Part shown: in pieces, positions 46,018-59,647 of the stretch
Numbering within the stretch: the first letter of the stretch is position 1
How the letters are laid out: each line of letters begins with the position of its first letter
Source: Trichomonas vaginalis G3
Taxonomy: Eukaryota; Parabasalia; Trichomonadida; Trichomonadidae
Reading direction: 5' to 3'
NCBI RefSeq assembly: GCF_026262505.1
Contig: NC_067207.1
Coordinates: 33,200,082-33,264,081, forward strand
DNA length: 64,000 nucleotides
The notes under the pieces: generated by a model
Told to the model about the DNA's origin: nothing
Database searches by the model: none
The model's input: the letters and a program-made list of their open reading frames with translations, nothing else
Made by a program: the position numbers and the translations under genes

Positions 46018-47259
46018 AATAAAAATTAAACAAGAAATTGTGAACTCGCATACAGAAGATATTTATTCAAATTGCATCAAGATTTATATTTATGAAATTC
46101 GAAAACTAAAAGAAGATTTAAAAGTTTCAAAAACAGAGTGTGAAAGTCAGAAGAAAGCATCAGTCAAAATATCAGAAGAATTAATTAAGATCAAACATGA
46201 AAACGAACGATATAAGAAAACAAATATCGAACTTACAAAAAATCTTGATCATCTTAAGAATATTCAAGAAGACATTTTGAAAAATCAAAACTTGAAATGA
46301 AACGAATGAATAACGAATTAACATCAAGTCAGAAAGAAGTCGAAAATCTTAAACGAAAGATATCAGAACTCAACGAAAGGAATCGAGAATTAATTTCATC
46401 ACGTGAATATTACACAATCAAACTCACAGAGTCCGAATCAGAATGTATTTCACTTCGAAAACAGTTAACAGAATCGAATACAAAACTCTCATCATTAAAT
46501 TCAGAACTTTTTTCACTCAAATCAGAATACAACGAAATGAAAGAAAGTTCAGACAAACTTTATTCTATCAATCAAAAATTACAATCACAAGTTTCTTTCA
46601 ACGAACATCGATATGCCGAACAAAGTTCATTCATCGAAGATCTTAAATATCGTGTTATTTCACTTGAAGAATCAATCAACAGATCTAAACAACTTGAATC
46701 TATTGTTTGTGAACGCGATTCAACAATTTCAACATTACGTGATCAACTATCGAAAAGCGAAAATAAATGTCAATCTATCACAGATGCATTACAACATGCA
46801 CAAGAACAATTAGAAACATCACGTGTATATGACAAAGAAATTGAAACACTTCGTTCACAACATAATTCATTATTGAAACGAGCCGAAGAAGCAGAACAAT
46901 GTTTGAGACGATATGAAGAAGAACTTCAATATAAGAAAGAAGAATATACACAATCTATGATTAAACAAAGTTCCACTATTGAAGAATTACAAAATCAACT
47001 TATTTCAAGTCATCGCGATTTTGATCTTGCTATTGAACGTCAAAAGAAGTCAGCATCAGAAGCAGAAGAAGCACGAATATTTGCCGAAGACCTTGAACGA
47101 TCATTCAATAATTTACAACGCACAGTTCTTCGAATTCAAGACAAAATTTCTTCACACAATTCACCAAATCCATCTCCATCCAAAAGAGTTTCATTCCCTG
47201 GAACATCACTATCATTATCAACATATTCTGATTCTGATTCCAATCCTCAAGAAAATTAA
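46018..47259 (+). CDS. Coiled-coil protein gene, array copy 2
   Basis: Nearly identical to copy 1, but ATG ... ATG at the start reads ATA ... ATT, so no start codon follows the Inr. It also has the 4-T form near 46275, splitting the frame. The second part (46297-47259) is open to the end. Next in-frame Met is MKRMNNELTS. Confidence 0.65.
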
Positions 47260-47569
47260 TTATTAATTTATTATTTATTTGTTTGTTATGATAATTATTA
47301 TGTAAATGTTTCATAATATTTAAGTAATGTTTGCAAAACTATAGCTACTTTTGCTTCAATGTTAACTGTGTGTATGATGACCGATATTAGTATTTGTGGA
47401 ATATTTTGACTTCATTAGATAATGTTGTGATTTCGGAATAAATTTTGTCGTTCATCTTATAATTCATGGACCATACATGTTTTTAATGGTGGAGAATAGA
47501 GGATAGACTATACTCAGAAAAATTAATCTTAACAAAATTAGAAAAATCAAATATTTCTGAATTTCATTC

Positions 47570-48605
47570 TTATTTTATTGATAGCAAAGGTTCAAAGAAG
47601 GGAATTGAAATATGAATAATATACTTTCCTTCTTTATATTTGACTTGTTGTTTGATAACTGTTTCTCGATGTCGAGGATTGAAAGGAATTAAACAATTAT
47701 TAGTTGAAAAATATGAAAATAAATGATAAGATGTAAGAGAATCAATATTGAATGTATCTATGTGAGGTTCAATGTCATATGTTAAATTATCAATATGACA
47801 ATTCTCGATTATTAATGGATTAGCATTATTATAAATCAATGGTCCATTTCCAAAATTTCCAAAAATTGAACATTTAGAAATAGTCATTTTTCGATAACAA
47901 CTAATGATACCATAACTTGTACCTGATTGTGAATTATTTAGAATATTACTATTAATGAGATAATGTGTTGGAGAATCAATACTATAATGCATAAGAACCT
48001 GATAATCGCAATGATTTTGACAAATTGAACAAAAATTGACTTTTCCAATTGAATTAAATGGTGCTATTCCATATGCAGCAGCATAATCTCCGACATTGTT
48101 ATTACTAATGTTTGAATAACTAATATTAATAATACCATGGTCACAATAAATAGTTTCTAATCCTTCTTCTTTTTTCCCACATGATGAAACACAACTTTCA
48201 AGAAAATAATTAAAATTTCCATAGGATAAATATGAACGTGAATGTTGTCCTCTATTTGATGCTTGTGAATATAATGAACAACATCGATGTTGAATAACTG
48301 AATTATGACCGTTCACGCAAACAGAACCTCCTTCACTCCTTTTGCAGTCATTGAATGAACATTCGGAATGTAATAATTTGATATCATCCGTTGTAATTGA
48401 AATAGCACCTTCTTCAAGGTCATGAAAAAAACTAAGTAAAACAAAACACTCCGAATTAGTAACAGAAATCGAACAATTAACGCAAGTTTTAGGATTTGTT
48501 TTGTTATTTTCACCATATAATTCATACCAGATGTTTTTTGGAATATTTTCAAAATGATGAAAGTGATAATCTCTCCGAAGAGAGAAAATCACTGAAACGT
48601 GACAT
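47570..48605 (-). CDS. Beta-helix-like gene, copy c
   Basis: The 340-residue frame (47570-48592) is uninterrupted, with the GTG-only start described for copy a. It differs from a in patches: VGDYAAAYGIAPFNSIG, YGIISCYRKMTISKC and LIYNNANPLIIENC. Confidence 0.6.
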
Positions 48606-49043
48606 TAAAAAATTCCAACACTTTTTATTAATTTTTTTTTCTTTGATTCATATTTTCTTCCGAATTAGAAGGAATATATTGATGAATCAGTATATCAAAA
48701 CAACTAATTGCATTAAATTGGCAATGTTCATGACAGAGATTCGACAAGTATTAACGAGTTTCTAAAGATTGTCTAGTAATACAATGTTTTTGATCAACAT
48801 ATTTAATTAATTTGTTATTACATACATGGAAAATATATAAGTATAACGAATTTATATCAGAAAACAGTATTTTTAATTGCAAAATGAAATAAACCTTTCA
48901 AAAACTGTATTATTTGATCTAATAATATATAAATCAATTTGTTTGTATTTGTTTTATGATATTGATATTCTACATTAAACAAATTATGAAGATCACATAG
49001 ATTATATATACAAAACTATTCTTGTTAATTAATCATTTCAATA

Positions 49044-50284
49044 ATAAAAATTAAACAAGAAATTGTGAACTCGCATACAGAAGATATTTATTCAAATTGC
49101 ATCAAGATTTATATTTATGAAATTCGAAAACTAAAAGAAGATTTAAAAGTTTCAAAAACAGAGTGTGAAAGTCAGAAGAAAGCATCAGTCAAAATATCAG
49201 AAGAATTAATTAAGATCAAACATGAAAACGAACGATATAAGAAAACAAATATCGAACTTACAAAAAATCTTGATCATCTTAAGAATATTCAAGAAGACAT
49301 TTTTGAAAAATCAAAACTTGAAATGAAACGAATGAATAACGAATTAACATCAAGTCAGAAAGAAGTCGAAAATCTTAAACGAAAGATATCAGAACTCAAC
49401 GAAAGGAATCGAGAATTAATTTCATCACGTGAATATTACACAATCAAACTCACAGAGTCGGAATCAGAATGTATTTCACTTCGAAAACAGTTAACAGAAT
49501 CGAATACAAAACTCTCATCATTAAATTCAGAACTTTTTCACTTAAATCAGAATACAACGAAATGAAAGAAAGTTCAGACAAACTTTATTCTATCAATCAA
49601 AAATTACAATCACAAGTTTCTTTCAACGAACATCGATATGCCGAACAAAGTTCATTCATCGAAGATCTTAAATATCGTGTTATTTCACTTGAAGAATCAA
49701 TCAACAGATCTAAACAACTTGAATCTATTGTTTGTGAACGCGATTCAACAATTTCAACATTACGTGATCAACTATCGAAAAGCGAAAATAAATGTCAATC
49801 TATCACAGATGCATTACAACATGCACAAGAACAATTAGAAACATCACGTGTATATGACAAAGAAATTGAAACACTTCGTTCACAACATAATTCATTATTG
49901 AAACGAGCCGAAGAAGCAGAACAATGTTTGAGACGATATGAAGAAGAACTTCAATATAAGAAAGAAGAATATACACAATCTATGATTAAACAAAGTTCCA
50001 CTATTGAAGAATTACAAAATCAACTTATTTCAAGTCATCGCGATTTTGATCTTGCTATTGAACGTCAAAAGAAGTCAGCATCAGAAGCAGAAGAAGCACG
50101 AATATTTGCCGAAGACCTTGAACGATCATTCAATAATTTACAACGCACAGTTCTTCGAATTCAAGACAAAATTTCTTCACACAATTCACCAAATCCATCT
50201 CCATCCAAAAGAGTTTCATTCCCTGGAACATCACTATCATTATCTACATATTCTGATTCTGATTCCAATCCTCAAGAAAATTAA
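49044..50284 (+). CDS. Coiled-coil protein gene, array copy 3
   Basis: The start codon is ATA as in copy 2. It has the 5-T form (DIFEKSKLEMKR), so the first half is continuous, but one base is missing at SELFH near 49543, where sister copies have either A or T. The frame resumes to the end at 50284. Confidence 0.65.
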
Positions 50285-50600
50285 TTATTAATTTATTATT
50301 TTGTTATTTGTTTGTTATGATAATTATTATGTAAAATGTTTCATAATATTTAAGTAATGTTTGCAAAACTATAGCTACTTTTGCTTCAATGTTAACTGTG
50401 TGTATGATGACCGATATTAGTATTTGTGGAATATTTTTGACTTCATTAGATAATGTTGTGATTTCGGAATAAATTTTGTCGTTCATCTTATAATTCATGG
50501 ACCATACATGTTTTTAATGGTGGAGAATAGAGGATAGACTATACTCAGAAAAATTAATCTTAACAAAATTAGAAAAATCAAATATTTCTGAATTTCATTC

Positions 50601-51603
50601 TTATTTTATTGATAGCAAAGGTTCAAAGAAGGGAATTGAAATATGAATAATATACTTTCCTTCTTTATATTTGACTTGTTGTTTGATAACTGTTTCTCGA
50701 TGTCGAGATTGAAAGGAATTAAACAATTATTAGTTGAAAAATATGAAAATAAATGATAAGATGTAATGGAATCAATATTGAATGTATCTGTGATAGTTCA
50801 AGTATATGTTAAATTATCAATATGACAATTCTCGATTATTAATGGAAGCACCATTAAATCAATGATCCATTTCCAAAATTTCCAAAAATTGAACAATTAG
50901 AAATAGTCATTTCAAAACAACAATGATACCATGAGCTTGTACTTGATTGTGAATTATTTAGAATATTACTATTAATGAGATAATATGTTGGTGAATCAAT
51001 ACTATAATGCATAAGAACCAATAATCGCAATGATTTTGACAAATTGAACAAAAATTGACTTTTCCAATTGAATTATGAGGTGATATTCCATATGCAGCGC
51101 AAGCTTCTCGACATTGTTATTACTATATTTGAATAACTAATATTAATAATACCATAACTAAATATATCTCTCCCTTCTTCTTTTTCCACATGATGAAACA
51201 CAACTTTCAAGAAAATAATTAAAATTTCCATAGGATAAGAAATATGAATGTTGTCCTATTTGATGCTTGTGAATATAATGAACAACATCGATGTTGAATA
51301 ACTGAATTTGACCGTTACACGCAAACAGAACCTCCTTAACTCCTTTTGCAGTCATTGAATGAACATTCGGAATGTAATAATTTGATATCATCCGTTGTAA
51401 TGAAATAGCACCTTCTTCAAGTCATGAAAAAAACTAAGTAAAACAAAACACTCGAATTAGAAACAGAAACGACAATTAACACATGTTTTTGGATTTGTTT
51501 TGTTATTTTCACCATATAATTCATACCAGATGTTTTTTGGAATATTTTCAAAATGATGAAGTGATAATCTCTCCGAAGAGAGAAAATCACTGAAACGTGA
51601 CAT
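50601..51603 (-). pseudogene. Beta-helix-like gene, copy d (many small gaps)
   Basis: Only short frames are open (50854-51051, 51158-51391). Many single bases are missing compared with copies c and e, repeatedly at sites where c and e differ from each other. This looks more like a consensus error than natural decay. Confidence 0.7.
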
Positions 51604-52046
51604 TAAAAAAATTCCAACACTTTTTATTAATTTTTTTTTCTTTGATTCATATTTTCTTCCGAATTAGAAGAAATATATTGATGAATCAGTATATCAAAAC
51701 AACTAATTGCATTAAATTGGCAATGTTCATGACAGAGATTCGACAAGTATTAACGAGTTTCTAAAGATTACCTAGTCACTTAATACAATGTTTTTGATCA
51801 ACATATTTAATTAATTTGTTATTACATACATCGAAAATATATAAGTATAGCACAATTATATCAGAAAACAGTATTTTAATTGCAAATGAAATAAACCTTT
51901 CAAAAACTGTATTATTTGATCTAATAATAATATAAATCAATTTGTTTGTATTTGTTTTATGATATTGATATTCTACATTAAACAAATTATGAAGATCACA
52001 TAGATTATATATACAAAACTATTCTTGTTAATTAATCATTTCAATA

Positions 52047-53287
52047 ATAAAAATTAAACAAGAAATTGTGAACTCGCATACAGAAGATATTTATTCAAAT
52101 TGCATCAAGATTTATATTTATGAAATTCGAAAACTAAAAGAAGATTTAAAAGTTTCAAAAACAGAGTGTGAAAGTCAGAAGAAAGCATCAGTCAAAATAT
52201 CAGAAGAATTAATTAAGATCAAACATGAAAACGAACGATATAAGAAAACAAATATCGAACTTACAAAAAATCTTGATCATCTTAAGAATATTCAAGAAGA
52301 CATTTTGAAAAATCAAAACTTGAAATGAAACGAATGAATAACGAATTAACATCAAGTCAGAAAGAAGTCGAAAATCTTAAACGAAAGATATCAGAACTCA
52401 ACGAAACGAATCGAGAATTAATTTCATCACGTGAATATTACACAATCAAACTCACAGAGTCGGAATCAGAATGTATTTCACTTCGAAAACAGTTAACAGA
52501 ATCGAATACAAAACTCTCATCATTAAATTCAGAACTTTTATCACTTAAATCAGAATACAACGAAATGAAAGAAAGTTCAGACAAACTTTATTCTATCAAT
52601 CAAAAATTACAATCACAAGTTTCTTTCAACGAACATCGATATGCCGAACAAAGTTCATTCATCGAAGATCTTAAATATCGTGTTATTTCACTTGAAGAAT
52701 CAATCAACAGATCTAAACAACTTGAATCTATTGTTTGTGAACGCGATTCAACAATTTCAACATTACGTGATCAACTATCGAAAAGCGAAAATAAATGTCA
52801 ATCTATCACAGATGCATTACAACATGCACAAGAACAATTAGAAACATCACGTGTATATGACAAAGAAATTGAAACACTTCGTTCACAACATAATTCATTA
52901 TTGAAACGAGCCGAAGAAGCAGAACAATGTTTGAGACGATATGAAGAAGAACTTCAATATAAGAAAGAAGAATATACACAATCTATGATTAAACAAAGTT
53001 CCACTATTGAAGAATTACAAAATCAACTTATTTCAAGTCATCGCGATTTTGATCTTGCTATTGAACGTCAAAAGAAGTCAGCATCAGAAGCAGAAGAAGC
53101 ACGAATATTTGCCGAAGACCTTGAACGATCATTCAATAATTTACAACGCACAGTTCTTCGAATTCAAGACAAAATTTCTTCACACAATTCACCAAATCCA
53201 TCTCCATCCAAAAGAGTTTCATTCCCTGGAACATCACTATCATTATCTACATATTCTGATTCTGATTCCAATCCTCAACAAAATTAA
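52047..53287 (+). CDS. Coiled-coil protein gene, array copy 4
   Basis: Starts with ATA in place of ATG. It has the 4-T form near 52303 that splits the frame; 52325-53287 is open. It differs from copies 1-3 by NETNRELIS instead of NERNRELIS and ends NPQQN like copy 0. Confidence 0.65.
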
Positions 53288-53597
53288 TTATTAATTTATT
53301 ATTTATTTGTTTGTTATGATAATTATTATGTAAAATGTTTCAATATTTAAGTAATGTTTGCAAAACTATAGCTACTTTTGCTTCAATGTTAACTGTGTGT
53401 ATGATGACCGATATTAGTATTTGTGGAATATTTTTGACTTCATTAGATAATGTTGTGATTTCGGAATAAATTTTGTCGTTCATCTTATAATTCATGGACC
53501 ATACATGTTTTTAATGGTGGAGAATAGAGGATAGACTATACTCAGAAAAATTAATCTTAACAAAATTAGAAAAATCAAATATTTCTGAATTTCATTC

Positions 53598-54639
53598 TTA
53601 TTTTATTGATAGCAAAGGTTCAAAGAAGGGAATTGAAATATGAATAATATACTTTCCTTCTTTATATTTGACTTGTTGTTTGATAACTGTTTCTCGATGT
53701 TGAAGATTGAAAGGAATTAAACAATTATTAGTTGAAAAATATGAAAATAAATGATAAGATGTAATGGAATCAATATTGAATGTATCTGTGATAGAAAATA
53801 GAGTATATGTTAAATTATCAATATGACAATTCTCGATTATTAATGAATCAGCACCATTCCAAATCAATGATCCATTTCCAAAATTTCCAAAAATTGAACA
53901 ATTAGAAATAGTCATTATTCCAAAACAACCAATGATACCAAGAGATGAGCTTGTACTTGATTGTGAATTATTTAGAATATTACTATTAATGAGATAATAT
54001 GTTGGTGAATCAATACTATAATGCATAAGAACCCAATAATCGCAATGATTTTGACAAATTGAACAAAAATTGACTTTTCCAATTGAATTATGAGGTGATA
54101 TTCCATATGCAGCGCAAGCTTCTCTGACATTGTTATTACTAATATTTGAATAACTAATATTAATAATACCACAGTTACAATAAATAGTATCATATCCTTT
54201 TTCTTTTTGTCCACATGATGAAACACAACTTTCAAGAAAATAATTAAAATTTCCATAGGATAAAGATGAATGAATGTTGTCCTATATTTGATGCTTGTGA
54301 ATATAATGAACAACATCGATGTTGAATAACTGAATTTGACCGTTCACGCAAACAGAACCACCAGAGTAACTCCTTTTGCAGTCATTGAATGAACATTCGG
54401 AATGTAATAATTTGATATCATCCGTTGTAATTGAAATAGCACCACTTGCAAGATCATGAAAAAAACTAAGTAAAACAAAACACTCGGAATTAGAAACTGA
54501 AACTGGACAGTTAACACATGTTTCTGGATTTGTTTTGTTATTTTCGCCATATAATTCATACCAGATGTTTTTTGGAATATTTTCAAAATGATGATAGTGA
54601 TAATCTCTCCGAAGAGAGAAAATCACTGAAACGTGACAT
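53598..54639 (-). pseudogene. Beta-helix-like gene, copy e (frameshifted)
   Basis: Frames 53598-54026 and 54282-54626 carry the two ends; the middle is in another frame. It has its own variants such as TLFSITDTFNID and SLGIIGCFGIMTISNC. Confidence 0.7.
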
Positions 54640-55082
54640 TAAAAAATTCCAACACTTTTTATTAATTTTTTTTTCTTTGATTCATATTTTCTTCCGAATT
54701 AGAAGGAATATATTGATGAATCAGTATATCAAAACAACTAATTGCATTAAATTGGCAATGTTCATGACAGAGATTCGACAAGTATTAACGAGTTTCTAAA
54801 GATTACCTAGTACTTAATACAATGTTTTTATCAACATATTTTATTAATTTGTTATTACATACATCGAAAATATATAAGTATAGCACAATTATATCAGAAA
54901 ACAGTATTTTTAATTGCAAAATGAAATAAACCTTTCAAAAACTGTATTATTTGATCTAATAATAATATAAAATCAATTTGTTTGTATTTGTTTTATGATA
55001 TTGATATTCTACATTAAACAAATTATGAAGATCACATAGATTATATATACAAAACTATTCTTGTTAATTAATCATTTCAATA

Positions 55083-56323
55083 ATAAAAATAAACAAGAAA
55101 TTGTGAACTCGCATACAGAAGATATTTATTCAAATTGCATCAAGATTTATATTTATGAAATTCGAAAACTAAAAGAAGATTTAAAAGTTTCAAAAACAGA
55201 GTGTGAAAGTCAGAAGAAAGCATCAGTCAAAATATCAGAAGAATTAATTAAGATCAAACATGAAAACGAACGATATAAGAAAACAAATATCGAACTTACA
55301 AAAAATCTTGATCATCTTAAGAATATTCAAGAAGACATTTTTGAAAAATCAAAACTTGAAATGAAACGAATGAATAACGAATTAACATCAAGTCAGAAAG
55401 AAGTCGAAAATCTTAAACGAAAGATATCAGAACTCAACGAAACGAATCGAGAATTAATTTCATCACGTGAATATTACACAATCAAACTCACAGAGTCGGA
55501 ATCAGAATGTATTTCACTTCGAAAACAGTTAACAGAATCGAATACAAAACTCTCATCATTAAATTCAGAACTTTTATCACTTAAATCAGAATACAACGAA
55601 ATGAAAGAAAGTTCAGACAAACTTTATTCTATCAATCAAAAATTACAATCACAAGTTTCTTTCAACGAACATCGATATGCCGAACAAAGTTCATTCATCG
55701 AAGATCTTAAATATCGTGTTATTTCACTTGAAGAATCAATCAACAGATCTAAACAACTTGAATCTATTGTTTGTGAACGCGATTCAACAATTTCAACATT
55801 ACGTGATCAACTATCGAAAAGCGAAAATAAATGTCAATCTATCACAGATGCATTACAACATGCACAAGAACAATTAGAAACATCACGTGTATATGACAAA
55901 GAAATTGAAACACTTCGTTCACAACATAATTCATTATTGAAACGAGCCGAAGAAGCAGAACAATGTTTGAGACGATATGAAGAAGAACTTCAATATAAGA
56001 AAGAAGAATATACACAATCTATGATTAAACAAAGTTCCACTATTGAAGAATTACAAAATCAACTTATTTCAAGTCATCGCGATTTTGATCTTGCTATTGA
56101 ACGTCAAAAGAAGTCAGCATCAGAAGCAGAAGAAGCACGAATATTTGCCGAAGACCTTGAACGATCATTCAATAATTTACAACGCACAGTTCTTCGAATT
56201 CAAGACAAAATTTCTTCACACAATTCACCAAATCCATCTCCATCCAAAAGAGTTTCATTCCCTGGAACATCACTATCATTATCAACATATTCTGATTCTG
56301 ATTCCAATCCTCAAGAAAATTAA
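55083..56323 (+). CDS. Coiled-coil protein gene, array copy 5 (most continuous)
   Basis: This is the only copy open through the whole coiled coil to the end (NPQEN). It has the 5-T form and no gap at SELLS. However, no ATG follows the Inr: upstream the frame is open from TTG at 55061, and the first in-frame ATG is that of MKRMNNELTS. A working product would need a different start. Confidence 0.65.
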
Positions 56324-56633
56324 TTATTAATTATTATTATTTGTTTGTTATGATAATTATTATGTAAAATGTTTCATAATATTTAAGTAATGTTTGCAAA
56401 ACTATAGCTACTTTTGCTTCAATGTTAACTGTGTGTATGATGACCGATATTAGTATTTGTGGAATATTTTTGACTTCATTAGATAATGTTGTGATTTCGG
56501 AATAAATTTTGTCGTTCATCTTATAATTCATGGACCATACATGTTTTTAATGGTGGAGAATAGAGGATAGACTATACTCAGAAAAATTAATCTTAACAAA
56601 ATTAGAAAAATCAAATATTTCTGAATTTCATTC

Positions 56634-57665
56634 TTATTTTATTGATAGCAAAGGTTCAAAGAAGGGAATTGAAATATGAATAATATACTTTCCTTCTTTA
56701 TATTTGACTTGTTGTTTGATAACTGTTTCTCGATGTCGAGGATTGAAAGGAATTAAACAATTGTGAGTTGAAAAATATGAAAATAAATGATAAGATGTAA
56801 TAGAATCAATATTGAATGTATCTATGTGAGGTTCAATGTCATATGTTAAATTATCAATATGACAATTCTCGATTATTAATGGATTAGCATTATTATAAAT
56901 CAATGGTCCATTTCCAAAATTTCCAAAAATTGAACAATTAGAAATAGTCATTTTCGTACAACAAATGATACCGTCACTTGTACTTGATTGTGAATTATTT
57001 AGAATATTACTATTAATGAGATAATGTGTTGGAGAATCAATACTATAATGCATAAGAACCTGATAATCGCAATGATTTTGACAAATTGAACAAAAATTGA
57101 CTTTTCCAATTGAATTAAATGGTGCTATTCCATATGCAGCAGCATAATCTCCGACATTGTTATTACTAATGTTTGAATAACTAATATTAATAATACCATG
57201 GTCACAATAAATAGTTTCTAATCCTTCTTCTTTTTTCCCACATGATGAAACACAACTTTCAAGAAAATAATTAAAATTTCCATAGGATAAATATGAACGT
57301 GAATGTTGTCCTCTATTTGATGCTTGTGAATATAATGAACAACATCGATGTTGAATAACTGAATTATGACCGTTCACGCAAACAGAACCTCCATCACTCC
57401 TTTTGCAGTCATTGAATGAACATTCGGAATGTAATAATTTGATATCATCCGTTGTAATTGAAATAGCACCTTCTTCAAGTCATGAAAAAAACTAAGTAAA
57501 ACAAAACACTCCGAATTAGTAACAGAAATCGAACAATTAACGCAAGTTTTAGGATTTGTTTTGTTATTTTCACCATATAATTCATACCAGATGTTTTTTG
57601 GAATATTTTCAAAATGATGAAAGTGATAATCTCTCCGAAGAGAGAAAATCACTGAAACGTGACAT
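56634..57665 (-). pseudogene. Beta-helix-like gene, copy f (one or two frame changes)
   Basis: 56634-57377 and 57374-57652 are open and overlap by a few bases. Its central block (AAAYGIAPFNSIGKVNF) matches copy c, but SDGIICCTKMTISNC is closer to a and b, and the end LFSYFSTHNC matches a and b, so it is a mosaic. Confidence 0.7.
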
Positions 57666-58101
57666 TAAAAAATTCCAACACTTTTTATTAATTTTTTTTC
57701 TTTGATTCATATTTTCTTCCGAATTAGAAGGAATATATTGATGAATCAGTATATCAAAACAACTAATTGCATTAAATTGGCAATGTTCATGACAGAGATT
57801 CGACAAGTATTAACGAGTTTCTAAAGATTGTCTAGTAATACAATGTTTTTGATCAACATATTTAATTAATTTGTTATTACATACATGGAAAATATATAAG
57901 TATAACGAATTTATATCAGAAAACAGTATTTTTAATTGCAAAATGAAATAAACCTTTCAAAAACTGTATTATTTGATCTAATAATATAAAATCAATTTGT
58001 TTGTATTTGTTTTATGATATTGATATTCTACATTAAACAAATTATGAAGATCACATAGATTATATATACAAAACTATTCTTGTTAATTAATCATTTCAAT
58101 A

Positions 58102-59342
58102 ATAAAAATTAAACAAGAAATTGTGAACTCGCATACAGAAGATATTTATTCAAATTGCATCAAGATTTATATTTATGAAATTCGAAAACTAAAAGAAGAT
58201 TTAAAAGTTTCAAAAACAGAGTGTGAAAGTCAGAAGAAAGCATCAGTCAAAATATCAGAAGAATTAATTAAGATCAAACATGAAAACGAACGATATAAGA
58301 AAACAAATATCGAACTTACAAAAAATCTTGATCATCTTAAGAATATTCAAGAAGACATTTTTGAAAAATCAAAACTTGAAATGAAACGAATGAATAACGA
58401 ATTAACATCAAGTCAGAAAGAAGTCGAAAATCTTAAACGAAAGATATCAGAACTCAACGAAAGGAATCGAGAATTAATTTCATCACGTGAATATTACACA
58501 ATCAAACTCACAGAGTCGGAATCAGAATGTATTTCACTTCGAAAACAGTTAACAGAATCGAATACAAAACTCTCATCATTAAATTCAGAACTTTTTCACT
58601 CAAATCAGAATACAACGAAATGAAAGAAAGTTCAGACAAACTTTATTCTATCAATCAAAAATTACAATCACAAGTTTCTTTCAACGAACATCGATATGCC
58701 GAACAAAGTTCATTCATCGAAGATCTTAAATATCGTGTTATTTCACTTGAAGAATCAATCAACAGATCTAAACAACTTGAATCTATTGTTTGTGAACGCG
58801 ATTCAACAATTTCAACATTACGTGATCAACTATCGAAAAGCGAAAATAAATGTCAATCTATCACAGATGCATTACAACATGCACAAGAACAATTAGAAAC
58901 ATCACGTGTATATGACAAAGAAATTGAAACACTTCGTTCACAACATAATTCATTATTGAAACGAGCCGAAGAAGCAGAACAATGTTTGAGACGATATGAA
59001 GAAGAACTTCAATATAAGAAAGAAGAATATACACAATCTATGATTAAACAAAGTTCCACTATTGAAGAATTACAAAATCAACTTATTTCAAGTCATCGCG
59101 ATTTTGATCTTGCTATTGAACGTCAAAAGAAGTCAGCATCAGAAGCAGAAGAAGCACGAATATTTGCCGAAGACCTTGAACGATCATTCAATAATTTACA
59201 ACGCACAGTTCTTCGAATTCAAGACAAAATTTCTTCACACAATTCACCAAATCCATCTCCATCCAAAAGAGTTTCATTCCCTGGAACATCACTATCATTA
59301 TCTACATATTCTGATTCTGATTCCAATCCTCAAGAAAATTAA
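58102..59342 (+). CDS. Coiled-coil protein gene, array copy 6
   Basis: Very similar to copy 3: ATA start, 5-T form, and the same single-base gap at SELFHSNQN near 58601. Frames 58123-58623 and 58527-59342 overlap. Confidence 0.65.
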
Positions 59343-59647
59343 TTATTAATATTATTTTTTATTTGTTTGTTATGATAATTATTATGTTAAATGTTTCATA
59401 TTTAAGTAATGTTTGCAAAACTATAGCTACTTTTTTCAATGTTAACTGTGTATGATGACCGATATTAGTATTTGTGGAATATTTTTGACTTCATTAGATA
59501 ATGTTGTGATTTCGGAATAAATTTTGTCGTTCATCTTATAATTCATGGACCATACATGTTTTTAATGGTGGAGAATAGAGATAGACTATACTCAGAAAAA
59601 TTAATCTTAACAAAATTAGAAAAATCAAATATTTCTGAATTTCATTC